From Saprospiraceae bacterium (lineage in GTDB: Bacteria; Bacteroidota; Bacteroidia; Chitinophagales; Saprospiraceae), in assembly GCA_016714785.1 (NCBI GenBank), contig JADKCC010000016.1:1-64000 (forward strand): a stretch of 64,000 nucleotides of DNA, given 5' to 3'. Both the position numbers and the translations under genes were made by a program. The notes beneath the pieces were generated by a model that was not told the DNA's origin, did not search any database, and worked only from the letters and a program-made list of their open reading frames with translations. Of this stretch, positions 53,880 to 64,000 are shown piece after piece; the stretch's first letter is position 1; each line of letters starts with the position of its first letter.

Positions 53880-54629
53880 TCAGAAAGCGGTACTCCAATC
53901 TTTTTGCATAATCAATAATTGGTTATCAATCCACTTTTGTGCAGTTTCTTGCAGATATACACCATCATTTTTTGTTATTGGAGTTCCAAAATGCAGTTTG
54001 ACTTCTGTCCTCCACTTTGAGTATTGGTGTAAATATTGTGGAACAAACTTTTCCTTTACCCACATGTCTTTGGCAGACTTGAATTCTATTGCGACAGGTA
54101 TTACAGGGATATCATTGGCTGCGGCTTCCATAAAAGTTCCTTTCTTAAAGGGTAGGGTAGTTCTTTCTTTTCCTACAGTACCTTCTGGATATACGATAAT
54201 ATTATACCCTGATTGAATGGTATCTACCATTTTGTCTCTTGTAGCAGTTCGCGAATCTTGATTATTGCGATCTACCCAAATCACACCTGTCAATTCTGCA
54301 CCTTTGTTGATAATAGGATAATTAGCCACTTCTGCTTTGGCAATTACAAAACCCTTGAGATATCGACACAATACGATTGGGTCTGTAAAAGAACGATGAT
54401 TACAAACATACAAAGCCGGCTCGACAGATGGATCTCCTACTTTGATGATGTGAATATTAAATACAGGAATACAAATGTACTTGAGAAAATTTTCTCTCAG
54501 TCTGAGAGCTCTTTTTTTACTGTGTGGAATGATGATACATGATATGCCATAAAATAACATAAATAATGCCATGCTTCCGAAAACAATAATAGCTCGTAGA
54601 GCTGCCAACAAATTTAATAAGATACTCAC
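53880..54629 (-). CDS. plsC: 1-acyl-sn-glycerol-3-phosphate acyltransferase
   Basis: 249 residues. The acyltransferase HX4D motif is [11 protein letters not shown] and the glycerol-phosphate site is [20 protein letters not shown], followed by PVIPVAIEF. One N-terminal membrane helix pair anchors it. The enzyme makes phosphatidic acid from lysophosphatidic acid. Its start overlaps the lysS stop by 4 bp (ATGA), so the two genes are co-translated. Confidence 0.9.
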   Translation of the reverse strand: MSILLNLLAALRAIIVFGSMALFMLFYGISCIIIPHSKKRALRLRENFLKYICIPVFNIHIIKVGDPSVEPALYVCNHRSFTDPIVLCRYLKGFVIAKAEVANYPIINKGAELTGVIWVDRNNQDSRTATRDKMVDTIQSGYNIIVYPEGTVGKERTTLPFKKGTFMEAAANDIPVIPVAIEFKSAKDMWVKEKFVPQYLHQYSKWRTEVKLHFGTPITKNDGVYLQETAQKWIDNQLLIMQKDWSTAF

Positions 54630-56152
54630 TCGGCTTTCTCCTGTTTTTCAGGCTTCATCTGTGGGAAGAAAAGTACATCTTGTATTGAATTTTGATTGGT
54701 CATAATCATCGCTAATCTGTCCATTCCTATACCAAGTCCCGCTGTTGGTGGCATTCCATATTCCAATGATCTTAAAAAATCTTCATCCAATACCATGGCT
54801 TCTTCATCACCACGTTTTCCTAATTCCAATTGACTCTCGAATCTTTGACGTTGGTCTATAGGGTCGTTAAGTTCTGAAAAAGAATTACAAATCTCTTTTT
54901 TATTGCAAATAGCTTCAAACCTTTCTACCAATCCTAGTTTTGATTTGTGTTTTTTGGCCAAAGGAGACATTTCTACGGGATAGTCTGTAATAAATGTTGG
55001 TTGGATAAGGTTTCCTTCACACTTTTCACCAAATATTTCGTCTATCAATTTGCCTTTACCCATGGTATTATCTACAGGTACGTGAAGCGATTTGGCTGTG
55101 GCCCGCAGTTGATCTTCGTCCATCTCACCGATATCAATGCCAGTAAAATGTTGAATGGCTTCATACATTGTGTATCGTTTCCATGGTCTTTGGAAATCTA
55201 TGATATTTTCCCCGACTTGCACTTTTGTAGTACCATGTAGATCTATAGCAACTTTTTCTACCATTTCTTCAACAAGGTTCATCATCCATTCATAGTCTTT
55301 ATAAGCGACATAAAGCTCTATTTGTGTAAACTCAGGATTGTGAAATCGACTCATTCCTTCATTTCGAAAATCCTTACTGAATTCATATACACCATCAAAT
55401 CCACCTACGATCAATCTTTTAAGGTATAATTCATTGGCAATGCGTAGATACAATTTCATGTCCAATGTATTGTGGTGCGTGGTAAATGGTCTAGCAGCTG
55501 CACCACCGTACAATGGCTGTAATATGGGTGTTTCTACTTCGAGATATCCTTTTTCATTGAGGTACTCTCTCATAGAGTTATACATTTTTGATCTTTTGAC
55601 AAATACATCTTTGATATGATCGTTTACTACCAAATCCACATATCTTTGTCTATATCTTTGCTCGGGATCAGTGAAAGCATCAAAGACATTGCCTTCTTCA
55701 TCTTTTTTGACCACAGGTAATGGTTTGAGCGACTTAGAGAGCAAAGTCAGAGAAGTCACGTGCACTGAACATTCGCCTACCTGTGTATAAAAAGCGTAAC
55801 CTTTGATACCAATAAAATCCCCAAGGTCAAACCACTTTTTGAAAGCATCATTATATAATGTTTTATCATCGTCGGGACAAATTTCATCACGAGAGATATA
55901 AATCTGAATACGACCTGTAGCATCTTGTAACTCTGCAAATGAAGCCTTACCCATGATGCGGCGAGACATCAGTCTTCCAGCTAAAGAAACTTCTTGGTAA
56001 CTAGACTCACCATCCACAAAATTTGATTTGATTTCTTGCGCTGTTGCATTTACTTCAAATGTTGCACTAGGATACGGCTCTATCCCTGCTTCTATTAATT
56101 TTGTCAGATTTTCTCTCCTTACCAATTCTTGTTCACTCAAGTGATGCGTCAT
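54626..56152 (-). CDS. lysS: lysyl-tRNA synthetase, class II
   Basis: 508 residues. OB-fold anticodon domain (about 50-150) followed by a class II catalytic domain with motif 2 [20 protein letters not shown] and motif 3 [11 protein letters not shown] near the end. The length and the [20 protein letters not shown] start fit LysS. It charges tRNA-Lys. It is the first gene of a two-gene unit with plsC. Confidence 0.97.
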   Translation of the reverse strand: MTHHLSEQELVRRENLTKLIEAGIEPYPSATFEVNATAQEIKSNFVDGESSYQEVSLAGRLMSRRIMGKASFAELQDATGRIQIYISRDEICPDDDKTLYNDAFKKWFDLGDFIGIKGYAFYTQVGECSVHVTSLTLLSKSLKPLPVVKKDEEGNVFDAFTDPEQRYRQRYVDLVVNDHIKDVFVKRSKMYNSMREYLNEKGYLEVETPILQPLYGGAAARPFTTHHNTLDMKLYLRIANELYLKRLIVGGFDGVYEFSKDFRNEGMSRFHNPEFTQIELYVAYKDYEWMMNLVEEMVEKVAIDLHGTTKVQVGENIIDFQRPWKRYTMYEAIQHFTGIDIGEMDEDQLRATAKSLHVPVDNTMGKGKLIDEIFGEKCEGNLIQPTFITDYPVEMSPLAKKHKSKLGLVERFEAICNKKEICNSFSELNDPIDQRQRFESQLELGKRGDEEAMVLDEDFLRSLEYGMPPTAGLGIGMDRLAMIMTNQNSIQDVLFFPQMKPEKQEKAE

Positions 56153-56479
56153 ATTGTATATGTTTATTTTATACGAAGTTGCAAAAGTAATAAAAATGGT
56201 GAAATGATAGAATGAATGCGATATAAAATGAGTAAATGTAAGGAAGGATGAATGAAAAAAAAATAATTTAAAGATTTCTGAGCTAAATCATCACAGCTAA
56301 GTAACTACATCGAAGAATTTGATTGAAGTTCGAATTCAAAATACCTTTACTGATGGATTTGAGTATTTTGTAGGTATAACAACATACATTAATTACTAAT
56401 TTTTAGATCAAAATGGTGTTAATAATATTAGAAAGAATTTCATATTCTTCGGCAAACGAATATTTACAAATTTCTTAAA
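56153..56479. other. intergenic, nothing recognised
   Basis: 327 bp between lysS and the barrel protein, both on the minus strand. No gene, clear hairpin or repeat is seen. Confidence 0.6.
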
Positions 56480-58105
56480 TCAAAATACCACTTTTAGCCC
56501 AGCCATAGCATTAATCCCTACACTTGGATAACCATACCATCTTTCAAATCTATTGTTTAAGAGATTGATTCCCCTTGCGAAGATACTCAATTTATTGAAT
56601 AGGCTATACTCTGCACCAATATTTAGGTCGAAAAGGACATTGGACTTGGTGATGATACTGTCTTTGTTGATAAAGTCCACTCCATTGCCAAAAAATAGCT
56701 CTGCTTTCAGTTTTAGTTTTTGATTAAAAAAGTCGGCTGTTGCATAAGCATTAGCTTCAAGATTTTGGACATGCCAAGCTTTAGGTTGTAAGTCCGTATT
56801 AAAGATGTTTTGGGTTAACCAACCACCAAAATGGATGTTTTCTGCAAAAGTAAAATCAAGATTACCACTTACGAACACAATCCCTAAATCATCGTAAATC
56901 ATATCAAAAACGCGTAGGTCTGTTCGATTGTTTAAGAGATACATTTGATTGTTGACATTTTTATATCCTCCTTTAACCTGATAGGTCAGGAATGAGAATT
57001 TACCTTTGATGCCGCCGTAAAACTCTTGGAATACGCTATTTTGTAGTGAATCTATTTTGGTATTCAGATATGGATTTCGTTGCGATACATTGGTGAAAGT
57101 ATTGGAATAAACGTCTTGATGCACACCAGCAAAAACTTGTAATTTCTGTCCTGCCAAACCGTAAGATACCATTACTTCAGGGAAAATCGCAGAGTTGCCA
57201 TCACTGCTGTAAATCATGCTAACTCCACCATGGATGATTACATTTTTTATTTTTGTTTTGACCAACGGAAGTAGAGATGCTGTGCTAAGGCTGATTTCCC
57301 TACTGCCATTGAATGCAGTGTAATCATATCGGCCATTTATTGCCAAAACAGTACCTTTATTAAAGTGTTTTTCTATTTTTCCATTGAGAGAGATGCCATT
57401 ATCTCTAGCAGCTTGCTTGGTGATCGACATATTGCGCAAAGCAAGACTTAAGTCGTAATTGAACTTGTATTTGGTTGGTTCAGGATTGGCGATACCAGCA
57501 GTGATGGAATATCCATTGAGCGATCTTTCGGATTGCACTTCGTTGTAAAGTGTATCGATGCCCAAGTCTGTGTGATAAAAGTATCTATTTCTATAGTCTG
57601 TCTCTACTTTACCATAGACTTTCATGTTCTCTTTGACAAGTAAGTTGCCATATAAGTCTATACAGGTATTTCGGTATCTTTGGTAAGGGTTTTTGTTGGT
57701 ATTGTTTAAGCTTTCGTAATTGATTTGTATGCCAACATCATATCTATCCTTTTTAGCAAAATGATAACCTGCCAGTATTTCAGGATTTTTGAGTAAACCA
57801 TATCCTGCACGAATAAACCCTTTATTGACTAAAAATGGCCCATCAGGATTCATAGCCAAAGGTTTTACCTCTGGGTCAGGATATTTTAATTCAACAGGTA
57901 CGATGGAAATATCGTATTGGTATATTGGTTTGAATTCTTTTTGACGTGGTATGACTGACTTCACGACAATTTTGCGTGCATCTTCGAGATTGGCTTCAAA
58001 ATATTTGATGACCTCTACTTGATTTATTTGCAGTCTAGTGCTATCTTGTTGTGCCACCAATGGAAAGGTGGCAACGAAAAGTATATATTTTATAAATTTG
58101 GACAT
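56480..58105 (-). CDS. outer membrane beta-barrel protein
   Basis: 541 residues with a signal peptide ending at LVAQ. After about 110 residues (EVIKYFEANLEDARKIVVKS, then FKPIYQYDISIVPVELKYPD) the rest consists of alternating hydrophobic beta strands with aromatic girdles (for example YDVGIQINYESLNNTNKNPY, INGRYDYTAFNGS), typical of a TonB-receptor-like or porin barrel, without a visible plug domain. The final residues AMAGLKVVF fit a barrel C-terminus. It lies 78 bp downstream of the large TPR gene and is probably co-transcribed. The transported substrate is unknown. Confidence 0.75.
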   Translation of the reverse strand: MSKFIKYILFVATFPLVAQQDSTRLQINQVEVIKYFEANLEDARKIVVKSVIPRQKEFKPIYQYDISIVPVELKYPDPEVKPLAMNPDGPFLVNKGFIRAGYGLLKNPEILAGYHFAKKDRYDVGIQINYESLNNTNKNPYQRYRNTCIDLYGNLLVKENMKVYGKVETDYRNRYFYHTDLGIDTLYNEVQSERSLNGYSITAGIANPEPTKYKFNYDLSLALRNMSITKQAARDNGISLNGKIEKHFNKGTVLAINGRYDYTAFNGSREISLSTASLLPLVKTKIKNVIIHGGVSMIYSSDGNSAIFPEVMVSYGLAGQKLQVFAGVHQDVYSNTFTNVSQRNPYLNTKIDSLQNSVFQEFYGGIKGKFSFLTYQVKGGYKNVNNQMYLLNNRTDLRVFDMIYDDLGIVFVSGNLDFTFAENIHFGGWLTQNIFNTDLQPKAWHVQNLEANAYATADFFNQKLKLKAELFFGNGVDFINKDSIITKSNVLFDLNIGAEYSLFNKLSIFARGINLLNNRFERWYGYPSVGINAMAGLKVVF

Positions 58106-58183
58106 CTTAATTTATTTTTATTTGTTAATAAAGTCGGTTTAACCCATCCTAAATCCTTCCCTTAAAATGGAAGGACTTTTTTA

Positions 58184-61100
58184 TTAATTGCCACTGCTTT
58201 GCATTTCCAACAGATTATTGATGGTACTGGACGGTTTGATCCTATTCTTTTGTTTTTCTAGTTGTTCCACGATTTTTAATTTATCATGGGCAATGGTGAT
58301 CAATTCCTTATCATTCGGAAAATTCTCAATAATGGCTTCCAAAGCAGCGCGTGCATTGAATAAATCACTTCTATCTACATAGATGTCCGAAAGTAGTAAT
58401 AAACTTTTGGCAATCCAAAATGGGTATGCCGCATTGGCTTCATTGGCAGTATTACATTGGTCTTCGGATTCTTGTTTTTTGCCTTCTTTATAAAAGATTT
58501 CAGCGATGAGATATCTCGATTCTGCGGCTTGGTTATTGTCTGCCTTTTCGCTGGCTTTGGTGAATGAGACTTTTGCTTGTAGAAGATTATTTTCTCTGTA
58601 ATAAGTTTTGCCTACATAGTAATTGGCTGTAGAGCGTTCTTCTACACTTGCCTTAGAGTGCGCACTTACTATGCTTCCGTATTTTTTCACTGCTTCGCTA
58701 TTAGTAATTCTGAACGCACTTCTCATGGCAGCCAAGGCTGTTTTATATTTTTCATCTTCATCTGTAGAGTTTTGATAATATAAATCATAATAGTAGTACG
58801 CCTTATCAAAAGCTTGTGTATGATTGTATGCAATCAAAGCTGATTTGCGCAACGATGGTACATAAAACTCTGATTTACCTAATATTACCAAACTCTCATA
58901 TCCTGCAAATGCGTCGTTATATTTTTTGAGTAAAGTGTATGATTCAGCTCGGTAATACATTGCTTTGATCCTATTGCCTCCTGATGGATATTTTTCCAAA
59001 TAATTATTAAAACCTGCAATGGCTTTTTCATATTCGCCTTCATTGTAGCGAAGTACGCCAACCATATATGCGAGTGAATCTACGGCACTGTCACTGATTT
59101 TATATCCAGGGAGAGTACTTACATACGCGACATATTCTTCAGATTTACCTAAATCATTAATATAAATTTCTTGAAGGCCCAAAATGGCACTTTCTGCTTC
59201 TTTGGACGATGGATTATTGTTAAATATAGCTTTATAGTGGCTGATGGCAGTATTTAAGTCACCTTTATTATATGCAATCAATGCTAATTTAAGATGGGCA
59301 CCATTGACCAATGGACTTACCTTGTATTTGGTTACTAACTCATTGTAGGAATTGTAGGCATTATCTATATTTTCAACATCAAAATAGGTGTCACCGAGTT
59401 GCATAAGCGCATCATCTGCGTACTCCGAAGTAGGGTAGGCCGTCTTGATATCCCTCATACTCAATATTTTTTCAAAAGGCTCACCCAAGAGTCCTTCGAT
59501 CATCCCTCGCTGATACATCGCATAGACATAACTTCCTAGTTTTTTCTGTATAGCTTGGTCGTAATAGTTTACAGCATCTTTATATTTTCTATCTTTGAAT
59601 AAGCAGTCGCCAGTGCGGACCATGGCATCCGGCCATATCTTTTCAGTGATGTCTTTGTTTTTGATTTTTGACGCATTTTGTTTAAATAAGTCAAGAGCAC
59701 TTTTGAAGGTTTTTTCAGCATTTTTAAAGTCCTTTTGCAAAAGATAATTATATCCTTGCGTATAGAATGCCGATGCTTGAGCTGATTCATCGGGCATCCA
59801 TGTGATCCCTTCGGCTAGTTTAAAATATTGGTCAAGTGTTGTAATAGACATTTTGTATTCTCCTTTTTCGTGGTGGATTTGTCCGACCCAGTAAGCTCCT
59901 TGTGCAGCAGTAATCCTACTGAGTTGGTACTTTCCAGCCTTCTCCAGATTGACCAATGCATCTTCATACAATCCATTGTTGTATTGCTGCATACCGTATT
60001 TCAAAGCTACGGTTTGGTAGGTCACTTTCAGTTTGTCATTGATATTGGGCAGGCTTTCTATGATTTGCAAAGCAGAGGCATAATCCGATGTGTTTTCCAG
60101 TAAGTCATTGATGATATTTTGTGCTTCTGTCTGATATTTACTGTTTTTATCTATTTTTACCAATGTATTGATGGCTTCTCTATCGAAACCTGACTCCGCC
60201 GATAACTTGCCATAATTAAATGTTGCTTCTTCCTGCATGCTTTTTTCGTAATCCATTTGACTTACTTTTTTAAAAGCTGCTCTTGCAGAAATCTTATCTC
60301 CCGTGCGATAGTAGCAATCCGCAAGGTAGTAATTGACAAGTTGCCCAAGTTTATTGTCCAAAAGGTTTAACTCTCCAAAGTTTTTAATTGCAGCTATGTA
60401 CTTTTTAAGTTGGTACTGCGTAAAGCCCAATTGGTAAAACTCTTCGATGGTCAGCTTGTCTGTATTGGCTTCATAATATTCAAGATGTGGTAGAGCTTTT
60501 TCAAATTCTTTTTGTTTGAAATAAGATTGACCGATGAGTTGACGGATTTCTTTTCTATTGCGCAATTGGCCATCTTTCAGTGCTTGCTCACCATGGCTGA
60601 TGACCTTGTCTGATTGGTTTTGAGCAAAATATATCTGTGTAATGTAGTATGGTACAAATGATTTATAGATCTGATTGTTTTTAACTTTTTCAAAAGAATT
60701 GACCGCAGCTTGAAAATTATTGGTAAAGTATTCACATAATCCATAATAGTAGTTAGCAGGATAATAGAAATCATTGTTGATACTGGTCGTCAGGCTCAAT
60801 GAATTTTTAGCTTCTGCAAATTCCTTGCTCACAAAATGTGCATAACCTTTCTTAAAACTGGCTTCCGACATATCATATTCTGGCAGACTCTCGAGGTCGA
60901 TCATGGCGTACATTTCGGTACATTTTTTATACCATTTTTGATTGTAATAGTAGCTACCTAACTCCAGTATTGCTGGCGTAGTGACAGGATCAGGATACTT
61001 CTGCTGTATGAAGGTCAATAGTTCATTTTCGCCGCTCATTAGGTCTGCTCTGAGAGATGAAATTGCAGCCATAGCACCAGCATCGTCTCGCAGGTTGGCG

Positions 61101-61297
61101 AAATCATCGTCGGTGGCAGGATGTACTTGATGTATATATTGGTGATGTGTATATCTTGCAGGCCCATAAAGACTTTTGTCAAACAACTCCTGGCCTAATT
61201 TATAACCGTGCAAACGATCAATAGATACACTATTTTCCTGTGCAGACAAAACTATCGTTGCGTGGGTGAAAATAACAAATAGAAATAAATGCTTCAT
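58184..61297 (-). CDS. large periplasmic TPR-repeat protein
   Basis: 1037 residues with a signal peptide ending at LSAQ. The remainder is many tetratricopeptide-like helical repeats (for example KGYAHFVSKEFAEAKNSLSL, LGFTQYQLKKYIAAIKNFGE, MYYRAESYTLLKKYNDAFAG). This size and layout are common in Bacteroidota periplasmic proteins that organise outer-membrane assembly or polysaccharide export, and it stands directly before an outer-membrane barrel gene. A shared function in envelope organisation is plausible; a specific role cannot be assigned. Confidence 0.85.
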   Translation of the reverse strand: MKHLFLFVIFTHATIVLSAQENSVSIDRLHGYKLGQELFDKSLYGPARYTHHQYIHQVHPATDDDFANLRDDAGAMAAISSLRADLMSGENELLTFIQQKYPDPVTTPAILELGSYYYNQKWYKKCTEMYAMIDLESLPEYDMSEASFKKGYAHFVSKEFAEAKNSLSLTTSINNDFYYPANYYYGLCEYFTNNFQAAVNSFEKVKNNQIYKSFVPYYITQIYFAQNQSDKVISHGEQALKDGQLRNRKEIRQLIGQSYFKQKEFEKALPHLEYYEANTDKLTIEEFYQLGFTQYQLKKYIAAIKNFGELNLLDNKLGQLVNYYLADCYYRTGDKISARAAFKKVSQMDYEKSMQEEATFNYGKLSAESGFDREAINTLVKIDKNSKYQTEAQNIINDLLENTSDYASALQIIESLPNINDKLKVTYQTVALKYGMQQYNNGLYEDALVNLEKAGKYQLSRITAAQGAYWVGQIHHEKGEYKMSITTLDQYFKLAEGITWMPDESAQASAFYTQGYNYLLQKDFKNAEKTFKSALDLFKQNASKIKNKDITEKIWPDAMVRTGDCLFKDRKYKDAVNYYDQAIQKKLGSYVYAMYQRGMIEGLLGEPFEKILSMRDIKTAYPTSEYADDALMQLGDTYFDVENIDNAYNSYNELVTKYKVSPLVNGAHLKLALIAYNKGDLNTAISHYKAIFNNNPSSKEAESAILGLQEIYINDLGKSEEYVAYVSTLPGYKISDSAVDSLAYMVGVLRYNEGEYEKAIAGFNNYLEKYPSGGNRIKAMYYRAESYTLLKKYNDAFAGYESLVILGKSEFYVPSLRKSALIAYNHTQAFDKAYYYYDLYYQNSTDEDEKYKTALAAMRSAFRITNSEAVKKYGSIVSAHSKASVEERSTANYYVGKTYYRENNLLQAKVSFTKASEKADNNQAAESRYLIAEIFYKEGKKQESEDQCNTANEANAAYPFWIAKSLLLLSDIYVDRSDLFNARAALEAIIENFPNDKELITIAHDKLKIVEQLEKQKNRIKPSSTINNLLEMQSSGN

Positions 61298-61825
61298 AAT
61301 AAAATGATTTCAAGCGATGAAACTATTTCGCTGATAATTAAAACGCAAAAGTAAGGAAAATATTTGTAATGAGTATATAATGAAGCAAGTACAAATTATA
61401 AAAATGTGGTATGCTTTGAGCGATATGCTTTCTGAAATGGATATATTGCAGTTTTGGCTCACACTGTTTTAAACTTTTAACGGGTTTGCTTTACTATTTT
61501 TTTATAAGTTAATTCTCTAAGACCGGTCCGTGCGTTGACCTTGGTCTTATAGGAATCGCTGTTTAGGTATGGTGTTCATTATGGTGATGTTTTGTTGGTT
61601 TTTTATTATTAGGACTTCAGCGTTTGACTTTTATTTCCCTTCCCATCTTTTATTTTAGGATCAATTTCACTGTTTCATGCTTCATTACTATTTTAAGAGC
61701 TACATTTATTTTTGAGAAGAAACAACCTGTTTTTTTTGCTTTTATCTATGCAAAACAAGCTTTAATATAAAAAACTATGGAGTTTACAAGCAATTTTCGT
61801 AATATTGTGCTGTAAATATTCATGA
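61298..61825. other. intergenic between divergent operons
   Basis: 528 bp, strongly AT-rich, separating the TPR gene (minus) from the efflux genes (plus). It must hold promoters for both, but no element matched well. No small gene is supported. Confidence 0.6.
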
Positions 61826-63262
61826 ATGAAAATGTCATCGGTCAATTTTTTTAAAGTATTCGTTTTAATACTTACGTTTAGTTACACCAGTTCAGCACAA
61901 GAAATCTGGACACTTGAAAAATGTATCCAAAGAGCCTTAGATAAGAGTCTTCAAATACAAGGTAGTGACTTATCGCTTCGTACTACGGAGATCGACGTCA
62001 GACAAGCGCAACATAGTCGATATCCTAATCTGTCTGCCAATACCAATGTGGGTTGGAATTTTGGTCGTACCATCGACCCTACTAGAAATGAGTTTGTAAC
62101 AGAGACTTTTTTTAATAATGGATTTTCACTCAATTCCAATGTTTTGCTTTATAATGGTGGTAAAGTGACCAATAGTATTAACCAAGCTGCTGTCACCAAT
62201 AAAGCAGCACTCAAAGATCTCGAACAAACTAAAAGGGACATCAGTCTCAATGTAGCTAGCTTGTATCTCAACATTTTATTTGCCAAAGAAAATTTACAAA
62301 ATGCTGAAAATCAATTGAAACAAACCAATGAGCAGTTGATACTATTAAATAAACAAATTGCTGTAGGCAATAGACCTGAAAATGATCGATTGGATATAGA
62401 CGCCCAAATAGCAGTCAATGAACAAACCATAACAGAAGCTAGAAACAATCTGAATATCAATCTGTTGAATCTTAAACAACTATTAAGAATCGAACCTGAT
62501 GAAAATATCGACATTTTTGCACCTTTGGGTTTATTGATAGATACGGACCCAGCTTTACTTACTTTTGATGAAGTATTGAGCAGTGCCATCAATAATCAAC
62601 CATCACTCCAAGCCAATGAATTTCGTATCAGAAGTGCCCAGTTGGGGCAGAAAATTGCTGAGGCCAATTTGTTACCTTCACTAGGTGCAGGAGGAAGTTT
62701 ATCGACCAATTACTCCAATAAAGGATTTAACTCAATATTAAAAAGCACCACGTACGAAGAGACTAAGGTGCTGATAAACAATCAGGAAGTAAATGTAGGT
62801 TTTCCTAATCCTGTGTATGAATTTACAAAGAAACCATATTTTGATCAATTTAGTGATAATCTTTCTTATGCGATAGGGGTTTCTTTAAGTATTCCTATCT
62901 ATAATAATTATACAGCTCAATCGGGTGTGCAGAAAGCTAAACTTAATGTAGAGCGTGCACAGCTGAATTATGATCAAATCAAAGAAAATCTCAAAATTAC
63001 AATTGGTCAATCATTGGCAGACGCAAAAGCAGCAAAAGCTAGGTATTTGGCCACTGAAAAAACTAAAAATGCACAAACCAATGTTTATGCTAATGCATTA
63101 AAACGTTTTGAAGCAGGAAGTACCAATGTTTTTGAGCTGACAAGGTTGAAAACTCAAATGGAAACAGCAGATATCAATCATTTGATAGCTAAATATGAAT
63201 ATCTTTTCAGAACGAAAGTCTTGGACTTTTATCTAGGCAAGTCTATTAAATTAAGTAATTAA
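61826..63262 (+). CDS. TolC-family outer membrane efflux protein
   Basis: 478 residues with a signal peptide ending at SSAQ. It starts with WTLEKCIQRALDKSLQIQGS and has two outer-membrane efflux protein domains: long coiled helices (NVASLYLNILFAKENLQNAE, QLKQTNEQLILLNKQIAVGN) and strand segments (VGFPNPVYEF, IGVSLSIPIYNNYTAQ). TolC proteins form the outer-membrane channel of tripartite efflux pumps. The next gene encodes the periplasmic adaptor, so this is an efflux operon. Confidence 0.93.
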   Translation: MKMSSVNFFKVFVLILTFSYTSSAQEIWTLEKCIQRALDKSLQIQGSDLSLRTTEIDVRQAQHSRYPNLSANTNVGWNFGRTIDPTRNEFVTETFFNNGFSLNSNVLLYNGGKVTNSINQAAVTNKAALKDLEQTKRDISLNVASLYLNILFAKENLQNAENQLKQTNEQLILLNKQIAVGNRPENDRLDIDAQIAVNEQTITEARNNLNINLLNLKQLLRIEPDENIDIFAPLGLLIDTDPALLTFDEVLSSAINNQPSLQANEFRIRSAQLGQKIAEANLLPSLGAGGSLSTNYSNKGFNSILKSTTYEETKVLINNQEVNVGFPNPVYEFTKKPYFDQFSDNLSYAIGVSLSIPIYNNYTAQSGVQKAKLNVERAQLNYDQIKENLKITIGQSLADAKAAKARYLATEKTKNAQTNVYANALKRFEAGSTNVFELTRLKTQMETADINHLIAKYEYLFRTKVLDFYLGKSIKLSN

Positions 63263-63295
63263 CATATTGTAAATATATATAATATTAATATCGAA

Positions 63296-64000
63296 ATGCA
63301 AAACGGAAAAAAGAAAAACTGGTTGTTGTGGTCACTTTTAGGGCTATTTTTAATAGTTGCTGCATTTGCCATTTACAAAGGACAATCCAAGCCTAAAGGT
63401 ACGGCAGTAACCATAGCGGAAGCAGAAAAGCGGACTATAAGAGAAACAGTATCAGCAAGTGGGAAGATATTTCCGGAGACAGAAGTTAAGATTTCTTCAG
63501 ATGTATCCGGTGAGATTGTAGAGTTATATGTCAAAGAAGGTGACTCTGTCGTGGTTGGACAGATATTGGCAAAAATCAATCCAGATACCTATATGTCGGC
63601 GGTAGAGCGAGGAGAGGCAACGGTAAATAACTCAAAGGCTCAATTGGCTATCAGCAAATCACAAATAGAGTCAAACCGTGCCCAAAAAGAACAATTCACA
63701 GCGCAACTCGAAAATGCTCGCACCATTCACAAAAGAAATGAACAGCTGAAAAAGGATGGCGTAATATCTCAAGCAGAATTGGATCAGTCGCTTGCATCTT
63801 TGAGACAGTTGGAAGCCAATGTAAGAGCAGCGGAAGCCAGCATCAAAGGATCACAACAATCAGCAGAAGCTTCTGAATATAGTATAAAGGGGGCAAATGC
63901 AAGTCTGAAAGAGCTAAAAACTAGTCTCAGTAGGACAACTATTAAATCTCCGACTAGCGGAATCGTATCCAAACTTTCAGTAGAAAAAGGTGAAAGGGTA
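63296..64000 (+). CDS. efflux periplasmic adaptor (HlyD/MacA family), cut by the window edge
   Basis: 235 codons are visible. One N-terminal helix (WLLWSLLGLFLIVAAFAIY) is followed by a lipoyl-like domain (ETVSASGKIFPETEVKISSD, GEIVELYVKEGDSVVVGQ, LAKINPDTY), then a coiled-coil hairpin (QIESNRAQKEQF, RNEQLKKDGVISQAELDQ) and the return into the lipoyl part (RTTIKSPTSGIVSKLSVEKG). This is the MacA-like layout, where the partner is usually an ABC transporter MacB, expected beyond the window. It starts 33 bp after the tolC-like gene. Confidence 0.92.
   Translation, partial: MQNGKKKNWLLWSLLGLFLIVAAFAIYKGQSKPKGTAVTIAEAEKRTIRETVSASGKIFPETEVKISSDVSGEIVELYVKEGDSVVVGQILAKINPDTYMSAVERGEATVNNSKAQLAISKSQIESNRAQKEQFTAQLENARTIHKRNEQLKKDGVISQAELDQSLASLRQLEANVRAAEASIKGSQQSAEASEYSIKGANASLKELKTSLSRTTIKSPTSGIVSKLSVEKGERV

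Overview
The window looks like chromosomal DNA of a Bacteroidota bacterium, probably from the Saprospiria/Chitinophagia part of the phylum. The signs are secreted proteins ending in type IX secretion (T9SS) type A and type B sorting domains, promoters of the TTG-N18-20-TAnnTTTG class, frequent TTG starts, low GC, and a complete alternative complex III (ActABCDEF) operon running into a caa3-type oxidase. No rRNA, tRNA, transposase or CRISPR array was seen. The placement is inference from gene content; no marker gene was compared.

Region 1 (1-5.8 kb, minus strand) is a worn defence island. A type I restriction-modification locus (hsdM, then an hsdS split by frameshifts) is followed by a Gabija-like pair: an OLD-family ATPase/TOPRIM gene (gajA) broken by several small indels, then the start of a UvrD-like helicase (gajB) that leaves the window. 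Upstream of hsdM lies a 42-bp tandem repeat array fused in frame to a fragment of the cytochrome c biogenesis gene ccsA.

Region 2 (6-21.4 kb) is a surface and secretion region. It holds a duplicated-domain lipoprotein, a 918-residue FG-GAP/ASPIC T9SS protein and a ~1700-residue SprB-repeat adhesin with a type B sorting domain. These are followed by a strongly rearranged Rhs region with two displaced Rhs tips, each with a candidate immunity gene: a GH-E type nuclease with a DUF2185/Imm33-like partner, and a hydrophobic tip with a small membrane protein. Around them are repeated structured elements, XRE-regulator remnants, terminators and a three-unit hairpin array with covarying stems that interrupts the Rhs core.

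Region 3 (21.4-40.4 kb, plus strand) is a B12-binding-type radical SAM gene followed by one long respiratory gene run: actABCDEF, coxB (fused to an OmpA domain), coxA, ctaB, two subunit III genes, subunit IV, a cysteine-free SCO-like protein, a DUF420 protein and a small CxxC membrane protein. Electrons would pass from quinol through ACIII to the oxidase, probably as a supercomplex.

Region 4 (40.6-64 kb) is mostly ordinary chromosome: a serine palmitoyltransferase-like enzyme, UDP-glucuronate decarboxylase, DUF1080 and HAD genes, rlmF, hutU, an OmpA-family protein, a thioredoxin-like gene broken at a T9 run, msrA-msrB, plsC-lysS, an outer-membrane barrel with a large TPR protein, and the start of a TolC/HlyD efflux operon that leaves the window.

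The least explained items are the hairpin array with its partner repeats in the Rhs region, the CoxB-OmpA fusion, and the 42-bp repeat array whose reading frame is kept open by compensating indels.
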